Origin: Phycisphaerales bacterium
GTDB lineage: Bacteria > Planctomycetota > Phycisphaerae > Phycisphaerales > SM1A02
Assembly (NCBI GenBank): GCA_009691725.1
Contig: SIAP01000014.1
Coordinates: 1 to 50,570, forward strand
Length of the DNA: 50,570 nt
Direction of reading: 5' to 3'
The position numbers were made by a program, and so were the translations under genes. The number at the start of each line of letters is the position of its first letter. Within the stretch, counting starts at the first letter, position 1. The notes beneath the pieces are model-generated. The model did no database searches. It saw only the letters and a program-made list of their open reading frames with translations, and was not told the origin of the DNA. Of this stretch, positions 43,531 through 50,570 are shown one piece after another.

Positions 43531-44880
43531 ATGAGCGTCACTCTGACTCACGCCGCAGATCTCTCGAACGAAAGTGTGATGGGCGATCACCGCCTCGTGC
43601 GTTTTTCTCGTCGTGCATTTGCGGTCGGCACGATTGCCCTCATCGGTGCATTTGCGTTGGCGTGGCGACAGCAGGATGCTCACGGATTCGCGATGATCTG
43701 GTTGCAGAGCGCGATCTTCATTCTCACCCTTGGTCTTGGTGCGTTCTTCTTTACCCTGCTTCAGCACGCAACAGGTGCGAGTTGGGGGATTGCCGTGCGC
43801 CGTGTCGCGGAGGCACAGGCCGCCAATCTGCAGTGGATCGGCCTGCTCTTTATTGTGCCGATGATCTGGCTCGTCGCAACGAATCGCGATTGGCATGGTC
43901 TGACAAGCCAAGGTGGTCACGGTCATGGACTTGGACTTGTGTGGCCGTGGGCGGATCTTGCCCATCTCACCGCGGAGGCACCGGCAGAGGCTGCGCTCGT
44001 CGCGGCGAAGAGTGCGTACCTGAACACGCAGTTCTTTCTGGCGCGCGCGTGCTTCTATTGCGCCTTCTGGGCCATCGCCGCGGGATGGTTCTTCCGCACA
44101 TCACGCAAGCAGGATCACACCGGCGATCCAGCACTTTCGCAGCGCATGCGCATGATGGCATTCCCAACGCTGATCCTTTTCGCGTTGACTTCAACATTCG
44201 CGGCAGTCGACTGGATCATGTCACTTTCGCCCGCATGGTTCAGCACCATGTTCGGCGTCTACTTCTTCTGCGGTATCTGCGCTGGCGGGTTCTCCGTCAT
44301 CGCGCTCGCATGCCTGCGTCTTCAATCTCTGGGCTATCTGCGCGGTGTCCTGACAGCGGAGCACTATCAGGATCTCGGCAAGTTCATCTGGGCATTCGGC
44401 GTGGTCTTCTGGGCGTACATCGCATTCAGCCAGTACATGCTCATCTGGTACGGCAATCTTCCAGAGGAGACGGTGTGGTTCCTCGCTCGGCAAGTCGGCG
44501 ATTGGTCATGGGTCAGCATCGCGTTGCTCTTTGGTCACTTTGTCATTCCATTTGTGTTCTTTATCTCACGGTGGATGAAGCGATGGCGTCAAACTTTGGC
44601 CATCGGCGCTGTGTGGATGCTGGCCTTCGCATGGATCGATCTCTACTGGCTGGTGATGCCAGTCATTCCGGCCGATGTCGCGACTTTCAACACCTATGAC
44701 GAACTCGCGCAGGCGTACGCAGCGACCAGCACTGGACTCGCAAACCCAGTGAACTATCTGATGCTCGTGGGATTCCTCGGATTGTTCATCGGAAGCGCTT
44801 CTGGTCGTCTGGCCACCGGCGCAGTGCTCTGCCGACGGGATCCACGGTTGAACGAGAGTCTGAACTTCGAAAATATCTGA
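43531..44880 (+). CDS. actF: Alternative complex III subunit F, second NrfD-like protein
   Basis: The 449-residue protein has about ten membrane segments (FAVGTIALIGAFALAW, QWIGLLFIVPMIWLVA, MLAFAWIDLYWLVMPVIP). Sequences typical of this subunit include FFFTLLQHATGASWGIAVRR and KFIWAFGVVFWAYIAFSQYM, followed by the LIWYGNLPEET stretch. It pairs with ActC as the second quinone-module subunit. The start is ATG at 43531, three bases after the actE stop. Confidence 0.93.
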   Translation: MSVTLTHAADLSNESVMGDHRLVRFSRRAFAVGTIALIGAFALAWRQQDAHGFAMIWLQSAIFILTLGLGAFFFTLLQHATGASWGIAVRRVAEAQAANLQWIGLLFIVPMIWLVATNRDWHGLTSQGGHGHGLGLVWPWADLAHLTAEAPAEAALVAAKSAYLNTQFFLARACFYCAFWAIAAGWFFRTSRKQDHTGDPALSQRMRMMAFPTLILFALTSTFAAVDWIMSLSPAWFSTMFGVYFFCGICAGGFSVIALACLRLQSLGYLRGVLTAEHYQDLGKFIWAFGVVFWAYIAFSQYMLIWYGNLPEETVWFLARQVGDWSWVSIALLFGHFVIPFVFFISRWMKRWRQTLAIGAVWMLAFAWIDLYWLVMPVIPADVATFNTYDELAQAYAATSTGLANPVNYLMLVGFLGLFIGSASGRLATGAVLCRRDPRLNESLNFENI

Positions 44881-44890
44881 AAGCACGACT

Positions 44891-45286
44891 ATGTCTCACG
44901 CCCATCCACATGTTGAAGCCATCCAAGTCGACGATCCAGTTGCTGGACCGACGTGGGTCGTTTCACTCTGCAGCATCATCATCTTTACTGCGCTGGTGAT
45001 CGCGACGTGCGTCTTCTTCTTCCGCTTCCAGAATCAGGAACTGGATGTCAAGGTGATCGAGCCGCCGAGCGCGTGGGTGACCCAGCTCAAGCGGAATCAA
45101 CTCGCACAACTTGCCATCTATCAGAAGTACACAGTCACCGCGCCCGATGGCAGCGATGAACCACGCGTTCGAATTCCGATCGCCCGCGCGATGGAACTCC
45201 TCCTCGCGGAGGCATCCAAGCCTGTCGCGAAGGCGATTGTGATCCCAGTCGTTCCAACTCCGCCAACCGGAGCATCCTCGAAGTGA
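44891..45286 (+). CDS. Small single-pass membrane protein of the act-cox cluster
   Basis: The 131-residue protein has one membrane segment (VVSLCSIIIFTALVIATCVF) and a soluble C-terminal part with a motif RVRIPIARAMELLLAE. Proteins of similar design occur between act genes and the oxidase genes of other planctomycetes, and the I-P-I-x-x-A-M-E-L stretch resembles small oxidase-cluster proteins elsewhere. A role in assembly of the oxidase is possible. The His-rich start (MSHAHPHVEA) could bind metal. The stop overlaps the SCO start by four bases (GTGA). Confidence 0.78.
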   Translation: MSHAHPHVEAIQVDDPVAGPTWVVSLCSIIIFTALVIATCVFFFRFQNQELDVKVIEPPSAWVTQLKRNQLAQLAIYQKYTVTAPDGSDEPRVRIPIARAMELLLAEASKPVAKAIVIPVVPTPPTGASSK

Positions 45287-46161
45287 CGATCGCAGCGTCC
45301 ATCTTTCTCTCCTGCCTGCTCTCGCAGTCCTCGATTGCGCCATTCGCACCAGGGGAAACTCCAGTCTCCGGCGACACCGTGGCGCCCGAGATGGAAGGCG
45401 TTGATATCACCGAGCGCCTCGGTGACACGATTCCGTTGAGCACCGTTCTCATGGGTGATGATGGGAGGGAGATCACGCTCGGTCAGATTTTGAGTGCTGG
45501 CAAGCCCATCATGTTGCACATGGGGTATTACAAGTGTCCGATGCTCTGCACCCTCGTACTCAATGAGGGCTTTCGGGCGCTCGCGAAGGTCGATCTTTCT
45601 CTCGGCAAGGACTTCGAGTTGGTTTCGATTTCCGTGAATCCAAACGAGAGCAGCGAGCTTGCCCATGCCAAGAAACAGGGATATCTCGCGGAGTATTCAC
45701 GCGCGGGATCGGACGATGGCGTTCGTTTCCTCACTGCTCTGAAAACGGCAGATGGCGCCGGTGCTCCTGCCACCATCGCGAACGCCGTGGGCTTTCATTA
45801 CAAGGCACTTCCAAGCGGCGAGTATTCGCATCCAGCAATGCTCGCCATGATCGCGGCGGACGGGCGCATTGTCCGCTACCTCTACGGTGTGAAGTTCGAT
45901 CCCCAAACCATGCGCATGGCAATCGTCGAAGCTGGCGAAGGAAAGATCGGGACACCGCTCGATCGATTCATTCTGTGGTGTCATCAGTACGACCCATCGA
46001 GTCAGGGCTATGTGCTGATCGCTTTTCGCGTGATGCAGATCGGCGGTGCCGTCACCGTGGTCGTTCTCGCCGCAGGACTCATCGTTCTCTTTCGTCGCGG
46101 CGCGCGAACCGCCCGACTCGCACCTGATCGATCCCAATCGATGAATCCTCGCGCCGCCTAG
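45283..46161 (+). CDS. SCO1/SenC-type copper chaperone
   Basis: GTG at 45283 starts a 292-residue protein with a signal peptide (IAASIFLSCLLSQSSIA). The thioredoxin-like domain has the copper ligands Cys-x-x-x-Cys in YKCPMLCTLV and the distal His in YSHPAMLAMI. SCO proteins load the CuA site of oxidase subunit II, which is encoded next. A C-terminal membrane segment (IGGAVTVVVLAAGLIVLF) anchors it. Confidence 0.92.
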   Translation: MTIAASIFLSCLLSQSSIAPFAPGETPVSGDTVAPEMEGVDITERLGDTIPLSTVLMGDDGREITLGQILSAGKPIMLHMGYYKCPMLCTLVLNEGFRALAKVDLSLGKDFELVSISVNPNESSELAHAKKQGYLAEYSRAGSDDGVRFLTALKTADGAGAPATIANAVGFHYKALPSGEYSHPAMLAMIAADGRIVRYLYGVKFDPQTMRMAIVEAGEGKIGTPLDRFILWCHQYDPSSQGYVLIAFRVMQIGGAVTVVVLAAGLIVLFRRGARTARLAPDRSQSMNPRAA

Positions 46162-46170
46162 GACTTTCCC

Positions 46171-47304
46171 ATGCTTTGCACCGTTCCCCTCATCATCGCT
46201 CAATCTGCACTCTCCGCCGCAACACCCGCGGTCACGCCGGCAGATTTCTGGTTGCCCATCGGCGCGTCTGTCCAGGCGCACAACGTCGACTTGATGTTCA
46301 ACATCATCAACTACATCTGCTACTTCTTCTTTGTGGTGGTGGTGGCGATGATGGCGGTGTTCGTGGTCAAGTACCACGCCAAGCGCGGCACGCACATTCG
46401 CACCGATGGCATCACCCACCACACGATCCTCGAATTGTCTTGGTCTGTGATTCCACTGCTCATTTGCATCGGAATCTTCTTCTTCGGATTCCGCGGCTAC
46501 ATCGACCTCATCACCCCACCCAAGAATTGTTTCGATGTGAATGTGACGGCATTCAAGTGGGGATGGCAATTCAAGTATCCAAACGGTGCGCAGTCTGACA
46601 ACTTGGTGGTTCCAAGCGATCAACCTATTCGGCTCGTCTTACGTTCGAACGATGTGCTGCACGCCTGCTTCATTCCGGCATTCCGCGTGAAGAAGGACAT
46701 TGTTCCAGGTCGCGTGACATCACTCTGGTTTGAGTGCAGGATCCCCACGGGTCTCGAAGAGAAGGATGGCTATCACCTGTTCTGCGCTGAGTATTGCGGC
46801 ATGGGACATTCGGATATGAATCGACGGGTTCTCGTGCTTCCACAGGCAGAATTCGATGCGTGGCTCGTCAAGCAAGCAGCGTGGCTCGATGAGATTCCAG
46901 ACGAAGAACTCTACTTCAAGGCAGGACCAAAGATTTACGCACGGTGTTCGCAGTGCCACTCGATCGACGGCACGGATGGACTCGGCCCAACGTGGAAGGG
47001 GATCTGGACTCGCCTCACCACGCCGGGCGGCGCACGATTCAGTGACGGCAGGAGTTACGCAGATCTCATCGGTGCGGGCAAGGAGTTTGCGACCCCCGAG
47101 GAATACATCCGTGATTCGATTTACACACCCGGAAAACATCTCGTGGCTCCTTTCGGCAACGTGATGCCAACATTCAAGGGTCAACTCAACGATCGCGGCA
47201 TCGAGTCCATCACAGGCATGATGCAACACCTCGATGAGTTTAATGCCAAGGGTGTATGGACAAAGACGCTTCCCCCAGCGACAACCGCACCAGAGACGAA
47301 ATAG
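46171..47304 (+). CDS. ctaC: Cytochrome c oxidase subunit II with fused cytochrome c (caa3 type)
   Basis: The 377-residue protein has an N-terminal signal-like segment, two membrane segments (ICYFFFVVVVAMMAVFVV, WSVIPLLICIGIFFFGF) and a periplasmic cupredoxin domain. The CuA ligands are seen in FCAEYCGMGHSDM together with His in VLHACFIPAFRV. A C-terminal cytochrome c domain follows, with CSQCH at about residue 268 and Met in GNVMPTFKGQL. This is the electron entry point of a caa3 oxidase; the fused heme can take electrons from ActE/ActA-type cytochromes. Confidence 0.95.
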   Translation: MLCTVPLIIAQSALSAATPAVTPADFWLPIGASVQAHNVDLMFNIINYICYFFFVVVVAMMAVFVVKYHAKRGTHIRTDGITHHTILELSWSVIPLLICIGIFFFGFRGYIDLITPPKNCFDVNVTAFKWGWQFKYPNGAQSDNLVVPSDQPIRLVLRSNDVLHACFIPAFRVKKDIVPGRVTSLWFECRIPTGLEEKDGYHLFCAEYCGMGHSDMNRRVLVLPQAEFDAWLVKQAAWLDEIPDEELYFKAGPKIYARCSQCHSIDGTDGLGPTWKGIWTRLTTPGGARFSDGRSYADLIGAGKEFATPEEYIRDSIYTPGKHLVAPFGNVMPTFKGQLNDRGIESITGMMQHLDEFNAKGVWTKTLPPATTAPETK

Positions 47305-47310
47305 ATTCAC

Positions 47311-49014
47311 ATGACAACGATTGACACACCAAGACCAGAAGTACTCGACGCAACCGCCAGCGAAGACAACTATCTCACGCACACACGTGGCTTCCTTTCG
47401 TGGGCGCTCACGCTCGATCACAAGCGCATCGGTGTGATGTACATGGTCTCTGTGCTCGCATCGTTCTTTGTGGGCGGCGTGTTCGCGCTACTCCTGCGAA
47501 CCGAACTCCTCACTCCGGGTCGCACGATTTGCAGCGCAGAGACTTATAACCAGTTCTTCACACTGCACGGTGCGATCATGGTCTTCTTGGTGATTATCCC
47601 GAGCATTCCAGCAGCGCTGGGCAACTTTGTGCTGCCCATCATGCTGGGCGCGAAAGATGTTGCGTTCCCGCGCTTGAATCTCTTCTCGTACTTCCTGTGG
47701 GTTGCAGGTGCAGCTTTCACGCTCTATTCGCTCGTTGCAGGCGGCTTCGACACAGGCTGGACTTTCTACACCCCGTACTCCACGACCACCACGACGGGCG
47801 GCGTGATCCCTGTGCTGGTCGGTGTGTTCGTCTTGGGTTTCTCTTCGATCTTCACTGGGCTCAATTTCATCGTCACCGTGCACAAGTTGCGTCCACCAGG
47901 CATGACTTGGTTCAAGATGCCGCTCTTTCTCTGGGCGCTCTATTCAACCGCGATCATGCAGGTGCTCGCAACTCCGGTGCTCGCCATCACGCTGTGCCTG
48001 TTGATCGTTGAGCGCACCATGAATATCGGCATCTTCAACCCAGCGATGGGTGGCGATCCGGTGCTGTATCAGCACTTCTTCTGGTTCTACAGCCATCCTG
48101 CGGTCTACATCATGATTGTTCCAGCGATGGGAATCATCAGCGAACTCATCGCGGTGCATTCGCACCGACAGATCTTTGGATACCGCTACATCGCATACTC
48201 GTCGGTCGCCATCGCAATGTTCTCATTCATCGTCTGGGGTCACCACATGTTCCTCTCGGGGCAGAGCGGCTTGATGAACACCATCTTCTCGCTGATCTCA
48301 TTCAGTGTGGCGGTCCCATCGGCGGTCAAGACATTCAACTGGACGATGACCCTTTACAAGGGCACGATCAGTCTGACCGCACCCATGCTGTATGCGCTGT
48401 CGTTCCTGTTCTTGTTCACGATTGGTGGACTCACCGGCATCCACTGCGCCACACTCAACACGGATGTGCATTTGCATGACACCTACTTTGTGGTCGCGCA
48501 CTTTCACTATGTCATGATGGGTTCTGCGCTCATCGGCATGATCGGCGGTCTCCATCATTGGTGGCCAAAGATGACGGGAAAGATGTACAACGAAAAGATG
48601 GCGTGTACGGCCTGCATCATCGTGTTTGTGGGCTTCAATCTCACATTCTTCACGCAGTTCATGCTCGGAAGTCAAGGGATGCCCCGTCGCTACTACGACT
48701 ATCAGCCAGAGTTCCAGATTTATCATGTGATCTCGACGATCGGTGCATACACGATGGCGATCGGCTTCTTCACAACGGCCGTGTGCTTCATTCAGAGTCT
48801 GATGTCTGGACCGAAGGCACCGTCGAACCCATGGGGCGGCGTGAGCCTGGAGTGGCAATGCGCTTCGCCGCCGCCGCATGACAATTTCAGCACGGTGCCA
48901 CATGTGGGCAACTGCTATGACTTCTCGGTGGTGCGCTGGGATGAGAAGACGAAGAACTACATCGTCGATCACAAACTCGAACTCGCACACGCAGAGCAGG
49001 GGAGTCATCGATGA
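47311..49014 (+). CDS. ctaD: Cytochrome c oxidase subunit I
   Basis: The 567-residue protein has 12 membrane segments and the ligands of a heme-copper oxidase: low-spin heme His in [12 protein letters not shown], CuB His and the cross-linking Tyr in [18 protein letters not shown], the CuB His pair in [10 protein letters not shown], and heme His in [18 protein letters not shown]. The Y-S-H-P-A-V-Y sequence with no Glu after Pro marks an A2-type proton channel, as in Rhodothermus and Thermus caa3 enzymes. It reduces oxygen to water and pumps protons. It overlaps subunit III by four bases. Confidence 0.97.
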   Translation: MTTIDTPRPEVLDATASEDNYLTHTRGFLSWALTLDHKRIGVMYMVSVLASFFVGGVFALLLRTELLTPGRTICSAETYNQFFTLHGAIMVFLVIIPSIPAALGNFVLPIMLGAKDVAFPRLNLFSYFLWVAGAAFTLYSLVAGGFDTGWTFYTPYSTTTTTGGVIPVLVGVFVLGFSSIFTGLNFIVTVHKLRPPGMTWFKMPLFLWALYSTAIMQVLATPVLAITLCLLIVERTMNIGIFNPAMGGDPVLYQHFFWFYSHPAVYIMIVPAMGIISELIAVHSHRQIFGYRYIAYSSVAIAMFSFIVWGHHMFLSGQSGLMNTIFSLISFSVAVPSAVKTFNWTMTLYKGTISLTAPMLYALSFLFLFTIGGLTGIHCATLNTDVHLHDTYFVVAHFHYVMMGSALIGMIGGLHHWWPKMTGKMYNEKMACTACIIVFVGFNLTFFTQFMLGSQGMPRRYYDYQPEFQIYHVISTIGAYTMAIGFFTTAVCFIQSLMSGPKAPSNPWGGVSLEWQCASPPPHDNFSTVPHVGNCYDFSVVRWDEKTKNYIVDHKLELAHAEQGSHR

Positions 49015-49973
49015 ACCACATCGCTGCAGATCAGAAGTCGCAGTTGGCTGGGCATGACGCGCACGCAGCGCATGGCGAGCACGCGAAGTATCCCTTTCTG
49101 GCTCACCACTTCGACACGCCCGCGCAGCAATTTGATAGCGCCAAGCTGGGAATGTGGCTCTTCCTTGCCACCGAAGTGTTGTTCTTTGGCGCGCTCTTCG
49201 TCGCGTATGCAGTTCTGCGCACCCGATTCCCAGAAGTCTTTTCCTATGCGAGCCACTATCTCGACACGACGATGGGTGGCATCAATACGGCAGTCCTCAT
49301 TGTTTCGAGTTTGACGATGGCGTTGGGTGTCTACTTCGCACAGCGTGGTCGCAAGATGGCGCTCATCATCTGCCTCTGGCTGACGATGGCGGGTGCGGCT
49401 GGATTCCTCGTCATCAAATACTTCGAGTACTCGCACAAGATTCACGCGAACCTGGTGTGGGGACCATCCTTTTATATTCCACCGCATGATGCGGTTGGTG
49501 AGGCGGAGCACGCGGCTCTCGCGCATGCGCCAGCTGCTGCGCCCGTTGCCGTTGCTGCGCCCCTAAACCCTCAACCTTCGGCAATCCAGAGCATCGGTAC
49601 TCATCCAGCGGTCGATGCGTCCGTGATCAAGGCCGCAGGCTCTGGTCCACGCGGTCTTGGTGTTGGCGCAGTCGATCACGATGCCGCAGTCACGCACGAC
49701 ATCATCCCACACGACCTGCCGCAGGCGCATCTCGAAGATGCAAAGATGCCGCCAAACACCCACATGTTCTTTGCGATTTACTACGCAATGACTGGACTGC
49801 ACGGCATCCATGTGGTGGTGGGCATGGTGGTCATCGGCATACTGATCTACCGTGCCACGCGCGGTGACTTCGGTCCCAACTATTACACCCCCGTCGATCT
49901 CGTTGGCCTTTACTGGCACATCGTCGATCTTGTGTGGATCTTCCTCTTCCCGCTCTTCTATCTCATCCACTAG
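49011..49973 (+). CDS. ctaE: Cytochrome c oxidase subunit III with long hydrophilic insertion
   Basis: The 320-residue protein has the seven-segment layout of subunit III, with the glutamate in [16 protein letters not shown] and the closing segment [20 protein letters not shown]. An Ala/Pro/His-rich stretch of about 80 residues (about 160-240) sits between [11 protein letters not shown] and [14 protein letters not shown], where most homologues have only a short loop. The N-terminus is His-rich ([12 protein letters not shown]). Its role is to stabilise the oxidase. It overlaps ctaD by four bases. Confidence 0.93.
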   Translation: MNHIAADQKSQLAGHDAHAAHGEHAKYPFLAHHFDTPAQQFDSAKLGMWLFLATEVLFFGALFVAYAVLRTRFPEVFSYASHYLDTTMGGINTAVLIVSSLTMALGVYFAQRGRKMALIICLWLTMAGAAGFLVIKYFEYSHKIHANLVWGPSFYIPPHDAVGEAEHAALAHAPAAAPVAVAAPLNPQPSAIQSIGTHPAVDASVIKAAGSGPRGLGVGAVDHDAAVTHDIIPHDLPQAHLEDAKMPPNTHMFFAIYYAMTGLHGIHVVVGMVVIGILIYRATRGDFGPNYYTPVDLVGLYWHIVDLVWIFLFPLFYLIH

Positions 49974-49975
49974 CC

Positions 49976-50413
49976 ATGTCCCATCCACAATCGCCAAGCA
50001 ATCAGGATGGCCACGCGGCGAACGCGGGTCATCCACTCGTTGGACATCTCGTGCCAGTCTCGACGCTCGTCGCGACGGCGTCGGCGCTGCTGGTCTTGAC
50101 CGTTATTACCGTCGCGGTGCGTTACATCGACATCGGTGAATTCAATGTGTGGGTCGCAATCGGTATCGCCGTTGTCAAGGCAACACTCGTTGCGACATTC
50201 TTTATGCATCTCAAGTGGGATCGACCATTCAATCTGTTGGTGTTTGTGGGTTGCACGGTGTTCGTCGTGCTGATGATGGCCTTCTGTGTGCTCGACACCA
50301 GTCAGTACCGCGCAACGCAGTACACGGGTAACCCGCCGCTGGCTCAAGAGAAGCTCGACGCAAATGCGCCAGGCGCTCCGGTTGCACGGTTCAAGACCGG
50401 GATGAATCCATAA
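49976..50413 (+). CDS. Cytochrome c oxidase subunit IV-like protein (caa3 type)
   Basis: ATG at 49976 lies two bases after the subunit III stop. The 145-residue product has three membrane segments (LVATASALLVLTVITVAVRY, VWVAIGIAVVKATLVATFFM, LLVFVGCTVFVVLMMAFCVL). The stretch VKATLVATFFMHLKWDRPFN is the usual signature of the prokaryotic subunit IV family. It stabilises the oxidase. It is followed by a further gene 33 bases on. Confidence 0.92.
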   Translation: MSHPQSPSNQDGHAANAGHPLVGHLVPVSTLVATASALLVLTVITVAVRYIDIGEFNVWVAIGIAVVKATLVATFFMHLKWDRPFNLLVFVGCTVFVVLMMAFCVLDTSQYRATQYTGNPPLAQEKLDANAPGAPVARFKTGMNP

Positions 50414-50446
50414 TTGAACGTCGCCGTACGAGGCGGGATCTAGATC

Positions 50447-50570
50447 ATGGCACTCATGCCGCAGCGTGACGCCTTTCGGCACGATGGTGCTGCGCGTGAT
50501 CAAGCTGCTCGTCAGGGGATGTGGATTTTCGTCATTGTCGTCGTCGTGCTCTTCGCAGCGAGCATCCTGG
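50447..50570 (+). CDS. Start of a further membrane protein, probably heme-copper oxidase subunit III-like
   Basis: ATG at 50447, preceded by AGGCGGGA, opens a frame that runs to the window end (41 codons). The start (MALMPQRDAFRHDGAARDQA) leads into ARQGMWIFVIVVVVLFAASI, a first membrane segment like that of short subunit III-type proteins. The rest is outside the window, so the family is a guess from position and this segment. Confidence 0.55.
   Translation, partial: MALMPQRDAFRHDGAARDQAARQGMWIFVIVVVVLFAASIL

Overview
The window is about 50.6 kb of compact, moderately GC-rich bacterial DNA that most resembles a planctomycete of the class Phycisphaerae. The pointers, taken from sequence reading only, are: secreted proteins ending in a duplicated dockerin-type tail (D-x-N-x-D-G...D-L...L-L-x-x-W-G); a complete alternative complex III (act) cluster running straight into a caa3-type cytochrome c oxidase cluster; a GldA/GldF/GldG-like ABC set; and a BFN-family protein. 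No phage, insertion sequence or CRISPR array is visible, and no gene-free gap exceeds about 100 bases.

Layout. 1-720 (minus): start of a secreted M16 zinc peptidase, cut by the window edge. 813-5840 (plus): three secreted dockerin-tailed proteins (an endonuclease/exonuclease/phosphatase-fold enzyme, a metzincin-like protease, a DNRLRE-type protein). 5850-9270 (plus): Gld-like ABC ATPase, permease and auxiliary protein. 9368-9541: a small membrane protein. 9552-13111 (minus): a PA14 / sugar-dehydrogenase-propeller / DUF1080 protein and its translationally coupled secreted partner. 13158-13231 (minus): tRNA-Cys(GCA) followed by a hairpin terminator. 13320-19907: mostly housekeeping genes on plus (clpS, secreted repeat protein, cyclophilin, MazG-like, gatB, hypoxanthine phosphoribosyltransferase, PH-domain membrane protein) with a second, secreted cyclophilin on minus. 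19910-24045: DnaJ-like co-chaperone (minus), Fe-S/TPR membrane protein and a PTS EIIA-like protein (plus), small membrane protein (minus). 24101-26727 (minus): rsmB and metK. 26814-28913 (plus): dockerin-tailed subtilisin and BFN nuclease-family protein.

28974-36665 (minus) is one run of eight genes in which every neighbouring pair overlaps: PTS EIIA-like, P-II-like, two CPA-type antiporter-like membrane proteins, tatD, tatC, tadA and a HAD phosphatase-TruD fusion. The first four look like a regulated ion-transport module; the last four serve protein export and RNA modification.

36788-50570 (plus) is the respiratory cluster: actABCDEF (quinol:cytochrome c oxidoreductase), a small membrane protein, a SCO-type copper chaperone, cytochrome oxidase subunits II (with fused cytochrome c), I, III and IV, and the start of a further subunit III-like gene. 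Electrons would pass from quinol through the Act complex to the heme c of subunit II and then to oxygen.

The least expected items are the HAD-TruD fusion, the EIIA/P-II/twin-antiporter module in which one antiporter seems to lack the ion-binding acidic pair, the membrane Fe-S/TPR fusion, the TatC with a long periplasmic insertion, and a recurring pattern of short tandem repeats at gene ends, including four copies of a hairpin-forming 20-mer between two convergent stop codons. Functions are assigned by motif reading; no database search was possible.
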